Position numbers and translations under genes: made by a program. Shown here piece after piece: positions 56,404 to 64,000 of a DNA stretch of 64,000 nt. The stretch's first letter is position 1; every line of letters starts with the position of its first letter. The notes under the pieces were generated by a model that ran no database searches, had not been told where the DNA came from, and was given only the letters and a program-made list of their open reading frames with translations. The stretch is from Trinickia caryophylli (GTDB lineage Bacteria; Pseudomonadota; Gammaproteobacteria; Burkholderiales; Burkholderiaceae), in assembly GCF_034424545.1 (NCBI RefSeq), contig NZ_CP139971.1, positions 1,302,001 to 1,366,000 on the forward strand. The letters run 5' to 3'.

Positions 56404-57315
56404 ATGGATATCAAGCTGCTCAAGGCGTTTCTGACTGCGGCCGAACTGCGGCATTTCAGCCGGGCTGCGGATGCGCTCCATGTCACCCAGCCCGCGTTGA
56501 GCAAGCAAATTGGCGCGCTCGAGGCGAGCCTGGGCGGCAGGCTCTTCGAGCGCGGCCGGCATGGCGCCGAACTGACCGCCTTTGGCGAAGCGTTCCTCGC
56601 CGATGCGCAAGCACTCGTACGCGACGCCGACGACATCCTCGCCCGGGCAAGAGAGGCCGCCGGCGGGCGGCGCGGCCAGTTGCGCATCGGCATCTGCATC
56701 TCGGTGCTGACCGTGGTGCCGAAGCTCATCGCCGAATTTCGCCGGCTGCATCCGCACGTCGGCATCGCGCTTTACGATCTTTCGTCGGCGGAGCAGAGCC
56801 GGCGCATCGCAGCCGGCAAGCTCGATGTCGGTTTCATGCGGCTCCCCGCGGCGGAGGGGCTCGCCTCGGTGCGCGTGGTGGAAGAAACGCTCGCACTCGC
56901 GGCACCGGCACACGCGGGCCTGGAGCGTTTGCCACGCGATCTCGCGAGCCTCAATGCGCTCGGATTCATTTCGCTCGCACGCGGGCGCGGCCCCGGGCTC
57001 TCCACCCAGATCGACCATTGGTGCAACCGGCGCAACTTCGTGCCGCAAGTGACTCAGCACGCGCAGGACATCCAGTCGTTGCTGACCTCGGTAGCCGCTG
57101 GCGTGGGCGTCGCTTTCATTCCTTCGCGCGCCGAGCATCTGCTGCGAGACGCCACCGTGCTGCCGTTGCCGGGCCGCGATGCCAAATGGAGCGTCGGGCT
57201 GGCGTGGCGCGCCGGCACGGACGACGCGGTAACGGCCCGCTTCGTCGCGTATATGCGTGCCGCTCTGCGCGAAATCGCGCGGGAAAGCGACGTGAGATCG
57301 GCCGCAGGCAACTGA
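56404..57315 (+). CDS. LysR-type transcriptional regulator
   Basis: 303 residues with a classical LysR winged helix (MDIKLLKAFLTAAELRHFS, RAADALHVTQPALSKQI) and substrate domain. The start at 56404 follows GGACGGA. It is divergent from the nitrilase-fold gene, the likely target. Confidence 0.92.
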   Translation: MDIKLLKAFLTAAELRHFSRAADALHVTQPALSKQIGALEASLGGRLFERGRHGAELTAFGEAFLADAQALVRDADDILARAREAAGGRRGQLRIGICISVLTVVPKLIAEFRRLHPHVGIALYDLSSAEQSRRIAAGKLDVGFMRLPAAEGLASVRVVEETLALAAPAHAGLERLPRDLASLNALGFISLARGRGPGLSTQIDHWCNRRNFVPQVTQHAQDIQSLLTSVAAGVGVAFIPSRAEHLLRDATVLPLPGRDAKWSVGLAWRAGTDDAVTARFVAYMRAALREIARESDVRSAAGN

Positions 57316-57342
57316 AACCGACCTCGCGCCCGCTGCCAACGC

Positions 57343-57618
57343 TCAGATATTGGCGGGCTCCTCCACCGTGAGATCGCCGTCGAGCGCCTGCACGGTGTAG
57401 GGCACGTTCTGCGGGATGATCACCTCGATGTAGTTCGGCACGGCGGACAGCGCCGGGCAGCTTCCCGCGCTGCGGATGTTGTTCTTGTTATGGGTCTCGT
57501 AGACGACGAAATTGGCCGCCCCGAACGGATTGAGGCGCCGGATACGGATGCTGAAATGACGCAGCGTGCTGCCGGGGAAGCTGAGATGGCTCTGGCCGGG
57601 GACATTGCTCGTAGGCAC
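57343..57618 (-). CDS. Small protein of unknown function
   Basis: Not recognised. 91 residues, GTG start at 57618 behind AAAGGAGAG, with mixed beta content (HFSIRIRRLNPF, NFVVYETHNKNN, YIEVIIPQNVPYTVQAL) and one Cys. No signal peptide. It lies 202 bp downstream of fdoI on the same strand, so it may be expressed with the formate dehydrogenase operon, but nothing in the sequence ties it to that enzyme. Confidence 0.72.
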   Translation of the reverse strand: MPTSNVPGQSHLSFPGSTLRHFSIRIRRLNPFGAANFVVYETHNKNNIRSAGSCPALSAVPNYIEVIIPQNVPYTVQALDGDLTVEEPANI

Positions 57619-57820
57619 GGTGGCTCTCCTTTCCAGGTTGTCCGGAGCGGCGCCGCGGCATGCGCGCCGCACGAGCGAGGGCGGGCATGCCGAACGATGC
57701 CGCGATTGCTCGTACGAGAGGGACGTGGCCAAACCGTGACCGTGAAGCGGAACGCGAGTGAGCGCAGCGGGCGCGCCGCGTTTCGGACGCCCGATGCATC
57801 CAATCGAGCGGCTTCACCTC

Positions 57821-58447
57821 CTACTTGATGCTCTCCCTGAACCACTTGGGATGGTGCTTGCGCGCCCAGCCGAGCGTGACTCTGCCTCGCGCCATCGCCG
57901 AGACGGAGCCCTTCACCCATATCGCGGCGTACACGTGCACGATGATGCCGACGATGAGCACGAACGCGACGGCAGCGTGAACCACCGACGCCGCGCGAAT
58001 GGCGCCGACCGACAAGGCATCGCCGAAATACCGCCGCCAGATTGCGATGCCGCTGACGAGCAGCAGCACAAGGCATACGGCCATCACGAAGAAAATGACC
58101 TTCTGCCCCGCGTTGTAGCGCCCGACCGGCGGCAACTGTTCGGTGCGGCCCGTCAGCACGTCGTCGAACTGCCTGAGCCAGCGTACGTCGTCGCGATCCA
58201 GCAGGTTATGGCGCGCGACGCGCACGGCCAATGCAAGAAACGAGACGGCCATCACGAGGCCGATGAAGGGATGCAGTATCCGCGCCCACTGCCCGCCGCC
58301 GAAAAGCGCGCTGAGCCAGAACATCGCCGGGTGAAACAGGGCGAGGCCCGAAAGCGCCAGCAGGACGAACGCAATGGCGGTTATCCAGTGAAAGGCGCGC
58401 TCGCCCGGCGAATAGCGCTCGATCGTCTCCGGTTCTCGCATTCTCAT
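57821..58447 (-). CDS. fdoI: Formate dehydrogenase cytochrome b556 gamma subunit
   Basis: Quinone-reducing membrane subunit of respiratory formate dehydrogenase. 208 residues with four membrane helices and haem-ligand His residues ([37 protein letters not shown]). The start at 58447 overlaps the fdoH stop by 4 bases; the longer frame upstream is a shadow of fdoH. Confidence 0.94.
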   Translation of the reverse strand: MRMREPETIERYSPGERAFHWITAIAFVLLALSGLALFHPAMFWLSALFGGGQWARILHPFIGLVMAVSFLALAVRVARHNLLDRDDVRWLRQFDDVLTGRTEQLPPVGRYNAGQKVIFFVMAVCLVLLLVSGIAIWRRYFGDALSVGAIRAASVVHAAVAFVLIVGIIVHVYAAIWVKGSVSAMARGRVTLGWARKHHPKWFRESIK

Positions 58448-59367
58448 GGCCGCTCCTTGCGTTGCTCGCGGATACGCTGCGCTTCCTCGGCCGCTTCGTC
58501 CTCGTCCGCCTGCGAGGTTTCGTCGGGGCCCACACGCGTGTAATGAAAGAACCCGGCCAGCACCGCCAGCGCCATGGCGCCGAGCGCCAGCGGCTTGGAC
58601 AAGCCCTTCCACAGCGAAACGAGCGGGCTGATATGCGGATCGTCGGGCAGGCCGTGGTACAGCGAAGGCTGATCCGCGTGATGCAGGACATACATCACAT
58701 GCGTGCCGCCCACGCCCTGCGGATCGTAAAGCCCCGCTTTCTCGAATCCGCGCTCCTTGAGATCGACGATGCGATCGGCTGCCTGCTGGCGCATGTCGTC
58801 CTTCGTGCCGAACATGATGGCGCCGGTCGGGCAGGTCTTCACGCAGGCCGGCTCCTGCCCCACGGCAACGCGATCCGAGCAGAGCGTGCATTTGTACGCG
58901 CGGTGGTCTTTCTTCGAAATGCGCGGAATGTCGAACGGGCATCCGGTCACGCAATAGCCGCAGCCGATGCAGTTTTCCTCATGAAAATCGACGATTCCGT
59001 TCGTGTACTGCACGATCGCACCCGGCGCGGGGCATGCTTTCAGGCACCCCGGGTCCTCGCAATGCATGCAGCCGTCCTTGCGGATCAGCCACTCGAGGTT
59101 GCCCGAGGGGTTCTCGTACTCGGCGAACCGCATGACGGTCCACGAATGCTCGGTCAGGTCCGCCGGGTTGTCGTAGACGCCCTGATTCGTGCCGATCTCG
59201 TCGCGCAGGTCGTTCCATTCCATGCAGGCGGCCTGACAGGCCTTGCAGCCGATGCACTTCGTGACATCGATCAGCTTGGCGACCGCGCCCGTCGCCGGCT
59301 CGCGCACGGACGGCGGCTGCACGGTGGTGGCCGAGCGCCGTTTGATATCGAGGGATTGCAAGGCCAT
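58444..59367 (-). CDS. fdoH: Formate dehydrogenase iron-sulfur beta subunit
   Basis: Electron conduit of the FdnGHI/FdoGHI type, 307 residues with four [4Fe-4S] Cys sets ([44 protein letters not shown] with later Cys) and a C-terminal membrane helix ([16 protein letters not shown]). It lies 13 bp downstream of fdoG and overlaps fdoI. Confidence 0.96.
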   Translation of the reverse strand: MALQSLDIKRRSATTVQPPSVREPATGAVAKLIDVTKCIGCKACQAACMEWNDLRDEIGTNQGVYDNPADLTEHSWTVMRFAEYENPSGNLEWLIRKDGCMHCEDPGCLKACPAPGAIVQYTNGIVDFHEENCIGCGYCVTGCPFDIPRISKKDHRAYKCTLCSDRVAVGQEPACVKTCPTGAIMFGTKDDMRQQAADRIVDLKERGFEKAGLYDPQGVGGTHVMYVLHHADQPSLYHGLPDDPHISPLVSLWKGLSKPLALGAMALAVLAGFFHYTRVGPDETSQADEDEAAEEAQRIREQRKERP

Positions 59368-59380
59368 GACGTCGCTCCTC

Positions 59381-62300
59381 TCAAGCCTTTTCCACTTTCA
59401 CAAGGAAAGACTTGAATTCGGGTGTCTGCGAATTGCCGTCGCCAACCGACGGCGTAAGCGTATTCGCGAGATACCCGGGCTTGGCGAGCCCCGTAAACCC
59501 CCAATGCAGCGGAATGCCTACGGTCTGCACCTGCTTGCCTTCGATCACGAGCGGCTTGATGCGTTTCGTCACGACCGCAACTGCAACGATATAGCCGCGC
59601 TTGGACGACACTTTCACGCGATCCCCAGCCGCCACGCCGAGCGAGCGCGCGAGATCCTCGCCGATTTCGACGAACTGCTGCGGCTGAAGAATGGCGTTGA
59701 GCCGCACATGCTTCGTCCAATAGTGAAAGTGCTCGGTCAGGCGGTAGGTTGTCGCCACGTGCGGGAAATCGGCCACCGTGCCGAAAGCGGCCCGGTCGTC
59801 GGCGAAGACGCGGGCGGCCGGGTTGCTGACCGCCTGCGCATTGCGCGGATTGAGCGGGTTGTAGCCGAGCGGGTTTTCGAAAGGCTCGTAGTGCTCGGGA
59901 AACGGCCCTTCCACCATGGCATCGCGTACGAAAAAGCGCGCCGCGCCTTCCGCAAGCATGATGAACGGCCCCATACCGTTTTCGGGCGGCTCGTCGAGCT
60001 TGAAGTCGGGCACGTCGGCACCGCCCCAGGCCGTGCCGTTCCAGGCAATCAGCTTGCGCGACGCGTCGAACGGCTTGCCGCTCGCGTCGCACGAGGCGCG
60101 GTTATAGAGAATGCGGCGGTTGGCCGGCCACGCCCATGCCCAGCCCAGCGTCTGGCCGATGCCGGTGGGGTCCGCGTTGTCGCGCCGCGCCATCTGATTG
60201 CCGGCCTGCGTCCATGCGCCGCAGAAGATCCAGCAGCCGCTCGCGGTCGTGCCGTCGTCCTTCAACTGCGCGAATGTCGAGAGCTGATCGCCCTTCTTGA
60301 CGAGCACTTTCGTCGCATCTTTCGGATCGGGCAGATCCGCCAGCGCGCGGCCGTTGTATTCCTTCGCGAGCTCCTCCGGTGTCGGGCTCTCCGGGTTCGC
60401 ATACGGCCACGAAAGATTGACGATCGGGTCGGGGAATTTGCCGCCCTCCTTGCGATAAAGCGCGCGCATACGCACGAAAAGCCCGCCCATGATTTCCAGG
60501 TCGCTGCGGGCGTCCCCGGGCGGCGCCGCACCCTGCCAATGCCACTGCAGCACGCGCCCCGAGCTGACAAGCGAGCCGTTTTCCTCGGCGAAGCAGGTCG
60601 TAGGCAGGCGAAACACCTCCGTCTTGATCTTCGCGGGATCGACGTCGTTGTACTCGCCGTAATGCTTCCAGAATTCGGACGTCTCCGTGGCCAGCGGGTC
60701 CATCACCACGAGCCATTTGAGCCTGGCGAGCGCGGCGGCCGTCTTGCCCTTGCTCGGGGCCGCCGCGAGCGGGTTGAAGCCCTGCGCGATATAGCCGTTC
60801 ATCTTGCCCTGGTACATCAGCTCGAGGCCCTGCATCAGGTCGTACGATTTATCGAGCTTCGGCAGATAGTCATAGGCCCAGTTGTTTTCGGCCGTGGCCG
60901 CATCGCCCCACCATGACTTCATCAGGCTCACGAAAAACGCGCGGTAGTTCTTCCAGTAGCTGAGCTGGTTCGGCCGCAGCGGCTTGAGCGCGCGCTTGTC
61001 GACGTACGCCTCGAAGTCCTGCTCGGCCTGCGCCGGCAGCGTCATGTAGCCCGTCAGCAGATTGGACATCAATCCGAGATCGGTCAGCCCCTGGATGTTC
61101 GAATGGCCGCGCAGCGCATTCATGCCGCCGCCGGCAATGCCGATGTTGCCGAGCAGCAACTGCACCATCGCCCCCGTGCGGATCATCTGCGCGCCGACGG
61201 AGTGGTGCGTCCAGCCCAGCGCGTAGAGAATCGTCGCGGCCCGGTTCGGCGCGGCTGTCGTCGCCAATATTTCGCAGACTTGCGTGAACTTGTCGCGCGG
61301 CGTGCCGCAAGCCTTTTCCACGACTTCCGGCGTGTAGCGCGCATAGTGCGCTTTCATCAGGTTGTAGACGCAGCGCGGGTGCTGCAGCGTGGGATCGGTC
61401 TTCACGAAACCGTCGTCGCCGCGCTCGTAGTCCCACGTGGATTTGTCCGCATAGCCGTGCTTGCCTGCGTCGTAGCCCGAATAAAGGCCGTCGTTGAAAG
61501 CGAAGTCCTCGCGCACGAGGAACGACATGTCCGTGTACTCGCGCACGTAGTCGTGCTGGATCTTGTCGTGCGAAAGCAGATAGTTGATGACGCCGCCGAG
61601 AAAAACGATGTCGGTGCCGGTTCGTATCGGCACGTAGAGATCGGCCACGGAGGCCGTGCGCGTGAAGCGCGGGTCGACGACGATCAAGCGCGCCTTCCTG
61701 TGCGCCTTCGCCTCGGTGACCCATTTGAACCCGCAGGGGTGCGCCTCGGCCGAATTGCCGCCCATCGCCAGAATCACGTCCGCATTCTTGATGTCGACCC
61801 AATGGTTCGTCATCGCACCGCGGCCAAACGTCGGGGCAAGACCTGCCACCGTCGGGCCGTGTCAGACACGCGCCTGATTGTCGAACGCCAACAGCCCGAA
61901 GCTGCGAACCGCCTTGTGCGTCAGATAGCCGACCTCGTTGCTGCTGGCCGACGCCGCCAGCATGCCGGTGGTCAGCCAGCGATTGACCTTGAGTCCGTCG
62001 TCGGTGGTTTCGACGAAATTGGCATCGCGATCGTCCTTCATCAGCCGCGCGATCCGGTCGAGCGCATCGTCCCAGGAGATGCGCTGCCAGCGGTCGCTGC
62101 CGGCCGCCCGATATTCCGGATAACGGAGCCGGCTCGGGCTGTGGATGAAATCGACGAGGCTCGCGCCCTTCGGGCAAAGCGTGCCGCGATTGACCGGATG
62201 GTCGGGGTCGCCCTCGACGTGCACGATACTCGGCACCGCGTTCTTCGCACCGTCGCCAAGACCGTACATGAGGATTCCGCAGCCGACCGAGCAGTACGGG

Positions 62301-62452
62301 CACGTATTGCGGGTCTCGATCATGCGCGAGAGCTTGTATTGCCTGACTTCGGCCAGCGCCGGCCCAGGCGAAAACCCGAGCAGGGCCACGCTCGAGCCCG
62401 CCAGCGATGCGCCCGTCAGCTTCAGGAACTGACGTCGTGAAATCTGCAGCAT
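59381..62452 (-). CDS. fdoG: Selenocysteine-containing formate dehydrogenase alpha subunit
   Basis: Oxidises formate in the periplasm. 1023 residues, reading through an in-frame TGA (61862-61864) as selenocysteine in [19 protein letters not shown], exactly the active-site position of FdnG/FdoG. The N-terminus carries a TAT signal ([10 protein letters not shown]) and a [4Fe-4S] set (CPYCSVGC and GTLCPKG). A SECIS hairpin follows the TGA. Without recoding it would look like two genes or a nonsense mutant. With selC, selA, selB and fdhE in the same window, functional recoding is well supported. Confidence 0.97.
61832..61864 (-). promoter_or_regulatory. UGA selenocysteine codon and bacterial SECIS hairpin
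   Basis: The TGA is at 61862-61864. Beginning 11 nt beyond it (61851-61832), CGG, a bulged U, GGCA, loop GGUCU, UGCC and CCG form a stem. It has 4 bp under a GGUCU loop, the single bulged U, and 3 more bp, the same design as the SelB-binding hairpin of E. coli fdhF. Confidence 0.96.
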
Positions 62453-62620
62453 GTTTTCACTCCTTGCGCTTTCGAATGTTTTCGTTTTTGGGAGTGCTTA
62501 AAGTCTAGGCGCTCCCGCGCGCATAGGCGAATCCCGCGATGCTGCGACGCAGCAACAAAAACGGGCACGGCTTCTGCATGGCGGTTCGATGGCTAGTCGC
62601 ACTGATAGCGGAGGCGGTCG

Positions 62621-63544
62621 ATGGTGACATCCCAGCTGCGAATTTCGCGCGAACTCGCCCGGCGGGAGGGCGCTTGCGCGCTCGATGCGGTCACGCATTT
62701 CAGCGAGCACCGCTGTACGACGATGGCGGCCGGCATCGCGTTTTACAGTGCCTTTTCGCTCGCGCCGATGCTCGTCATGGTGATCGCCGTGGCCGGCTGG
62801 TTCTTCGGCGCGAACGCGATTCGCGGTGAAATCTTCGACGACGTTCATCAGTTGATCGGCGACGACGCGGCGCAGGCCGTTCAGATGATCGTCGCCAATG
62901 CGCGCACGCACAGCGGCACGGGCGGCTTCGCGGCGCTCGTCTCGTTCGTGGCGCTGGCGCTGGGGGCGTCGGCCACCTTTGCCGCGCTCAACAGCGCGCT
63001 GTCCATCGTGTGGCCCGTGCCCGCCGTCAGCCGCACCTTGACGAGCGTCGTCGCACTCGTCAAGGTGCGGCTCATCTCGTTCGGGCTCGTGCTGGGCGTC
63101 GCCTTTCTTTCCATCGTTTCGCTCGTGCTCGACACGGTCATCACGTTCGTCGGCGAATGGCTCTGGGGCGGGACGCCTTACGCCGTTGCCGGCGATCTGC
63201 TGCAGTTGAGCTTCGGGCTGGCCGTGCTCGCGCTTTCTTTCGCCGCCTTGCTGAAGTTCCTGCCCGACGCGCACGTGCCATGGCGCGACGCGGTAACGGG
63301 CGGCATTGTCGCCGCGCTGCTGTTTTCCGGTGGGAAAAAGGTATTCGCGCTCTATCTCGCCCATGCCGGGATGGCCAATGCGTTCGGCGCGGCCGGATCG
63401 CTCGCCGCCCTGCTCATGTGGCTTTATTTCTCGGCGGCCGTTTTGCTGCTCGGCGCCGAATTTGCCGCCGCGCGCGGCCGGCAACGGCGTTTGCGTCAGA
63501 CCGAAGCCGCCGCCGCAGCCGGTATTGCGCGCGCCGGGCGGTGA
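62621..63544 (+). CDS. YihY/UPF0761-family inner-membrane protein
   Basis: 307-residue multi-helix membrane protein of the YihY family, historically misnamed ribonuclease BN. It has the conserved N-terminal TTMAAGIAFYSAFSLAPML and C-terminal YxxYLxxxGMANAFGAAGSLAALLMWLYFSA-type region. GGAGGCG precedes the start. Function in the family is unresolved. It contains a perfect 17-bp inverted repeat within its coding sequence (listed separately). Confidence 0.9.
   Translation: MVTSQLRISRELARREGACALDAVTHFSEHRCTTMAAGIAFYSAFSLAPMLVMVIAVAGWFFGANAIRGEIFDDVHQLIGDDAAQAVQMIVANARTHSGTGGFAALVSFVALALGASATFAALNSALSIVWPVPAVSRTLTSVVALVKVRLISFGLVLGVAFLSIVSLVLDTVITFVGEWLWGGTPYAVAGDLLQLSFGLAVLALSFAALLKFLPDAHVPWRDAVTGGIVAALLFSGGKKVFALYLAHAGMANAFGAAGSLAALLMWLYFSAAVLLLGAEFAAARGRQRRLRQTEAAAAAGIARAGR
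63029..63072. repeat. Perfect 17-bp inverted repeat inside the YihY gene
   Basis: Arms AGCCGCACCTTGACGAG (63029-63045) and CTCGTCAAGGTGCGGCT (63056-63072), spacer 10 nt. It lies fully in coding sequence and would form a very stable transcript hairpin. Confidence 0.97.
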
Positions 63545-63849
63545 ACGCGGCACGGCGGCAGCGGTCCGTCGGACAAAGTTACGCCGTATTGAACCTTTTC
63601 ACGGAACGCCAATCCAATTGCGCGCTCGCGCTGATTCAATTCCGAGTACCAATCAAGCATTGGAAATGAATCGTTAGATAATCCGGGCGGCATTTCGTAT
63701 GCCGCAATGCGCGCGCTCGCCCCCGAAGCGGCCTGCTGCCGCTGGTGTTTCGTTTTGGAGACACTTTTGTTTTTTTTCGTTCGTGGCGGCGAGGACATTG
63801 CGATATTCTCCGTTGCGCAACAGTTTCCATAAATCATTCGCGTGGAGAA
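63545..63849. other. Porin upstream region
   Basis: 305 bp with an AT-rich second half (about 63740-63850) just before the porin gene; the porin promoter should lie here. I see no gene and no promoter clear enough to call. Confidence 0.6.
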
Positions 63850-63852
63850 ATG

Positions 63853-64000
63853 ATGAAAAAAATCGCATTGTCGACGCTCTCGCTCGCCCTGCTGGGTGCA
63901 GCCGGCGCCGCCCAAGCGCAAAACAGCGTGACCCTGTATGGTGTCATCGATACGTCGATCACCTATGTCCGCCATCAGTCCGGCTCGGACAACGGTTGGA
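63853..64000 (+). CDS. Gram-negative porin, N-terminal part (cut by the window end)
   Basis: The first 49 residues show a Sec signal peptide (MKKIALSTLSLALLGAAGAAQA) followed by QNSVTLYGVIDTSITYV, the typical first beta-strand of Burkholderia OmpC-like trimeric porins. A second ATG at 63850 is in frame; 63853 is preferred because it leaves 5 nt after GGAG. The rest lies outside the window. Confidence 0.92.
   Translation, partial: MKKIALSTLSLALLGAAGAAQAQNSVTLYGVIDTSITYVRHQSGSDNGW

Noticed and set aside
59381..61849. Formate dehydrogenase alpha as a truncated gene or two separate genes
   Set aside because: The break is a single TGA at the known Sec position followed by a canonical SECIS, with selA, selB and selC present.

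Overview
The window reads as a chromosomal segment of a beta-proteobacterium of the Burkholderiaceae (Burkholderia/Paraburkholderia/Trinickia type). The evidence is a high GC content, ATGA-coupled operons, a Burkholderia-style type VI secretion cluster, AcnB, and a trimeric porin of the Burkholderia OmpC-like family entering at the right edge. No prophage, plasmid or CRISPR functions were seen. All calls come from reading the sequence and its translations; no search was run.

Layout. 0.6-4.7 kb: a three-gene operon for a periplasmic molybdenum hydroxylase (tri-haem cytochrome c, [2Fe-2S] subunit, TAT-exported molybdopterin subunit). 4.8-7.3 kb: a DNA-binding-type regulator preceded by an 8-bp tandem repeat, then three small genes of unknown role. 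7.4-35.4 kb: a complete type VI secretion system (T6SS) in two divergent operons. The leftward operon is tssB-tssC-vgrG-DUF4123-two DUF3304 lipoproteins-DUF2235 effector-PAAR-accessory-tssM-tssA-tssF-tssG-tssJ. The rightward operon is tssK-tssL-tagL-hcp-clpV-tssE. All 13 core Tss components are present. 35.4-43.3 kb: an acyltransferase, a cytochrome b plus sulfite-oxidase-fold pair with a periplasmic protein, an MFS transporter with a divergent LysR regulator, and an HD-domain/LuxR regulator. 43.4-46.2 kb: acnB with its own promoter, upstream palindrome and intrinsic terminator. 46.2-46.8 kb: two gene remnants followed by selC (tRNA-Sec). 47.1-53.5 kb: an NmrA-like gene, an AraC regulator and the selB-selA-fdhE operon. 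53.7-57.6 kb: a Ser/Arg-rich unknown, a nitrilase-fold protein without the catalytic Cys, a LysR regulator and a small unknown. 57.8-62.5 kb: fdoGHI, whose alpha subunit has an in-frame UGA with a textbook SelB-type hairpin. 62.6 kb to the end: a YihY-like membrane protein and the start of a porin.

Two stories stand out. First, the selenocysteine machinery (selC, selB, selA), an FDH accessory factor (fdhE) and a client selenoprotein (fdoG) lie within 16 kb, although selD and fdhD are not in the window. Second, the T6SS has several unusual parts. The OmpA-domain protein looks like the N-terminal half of a TssM/IcmF fused to a peptidoglycan-binding domain. TssM itself lacks a Walker A motif. 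The DUF2235 effector has Asp where the lipase Ser should be. The two putative immunity lipoproteins share a C-terminal module with the neighbouring DUF4123 adaptor.
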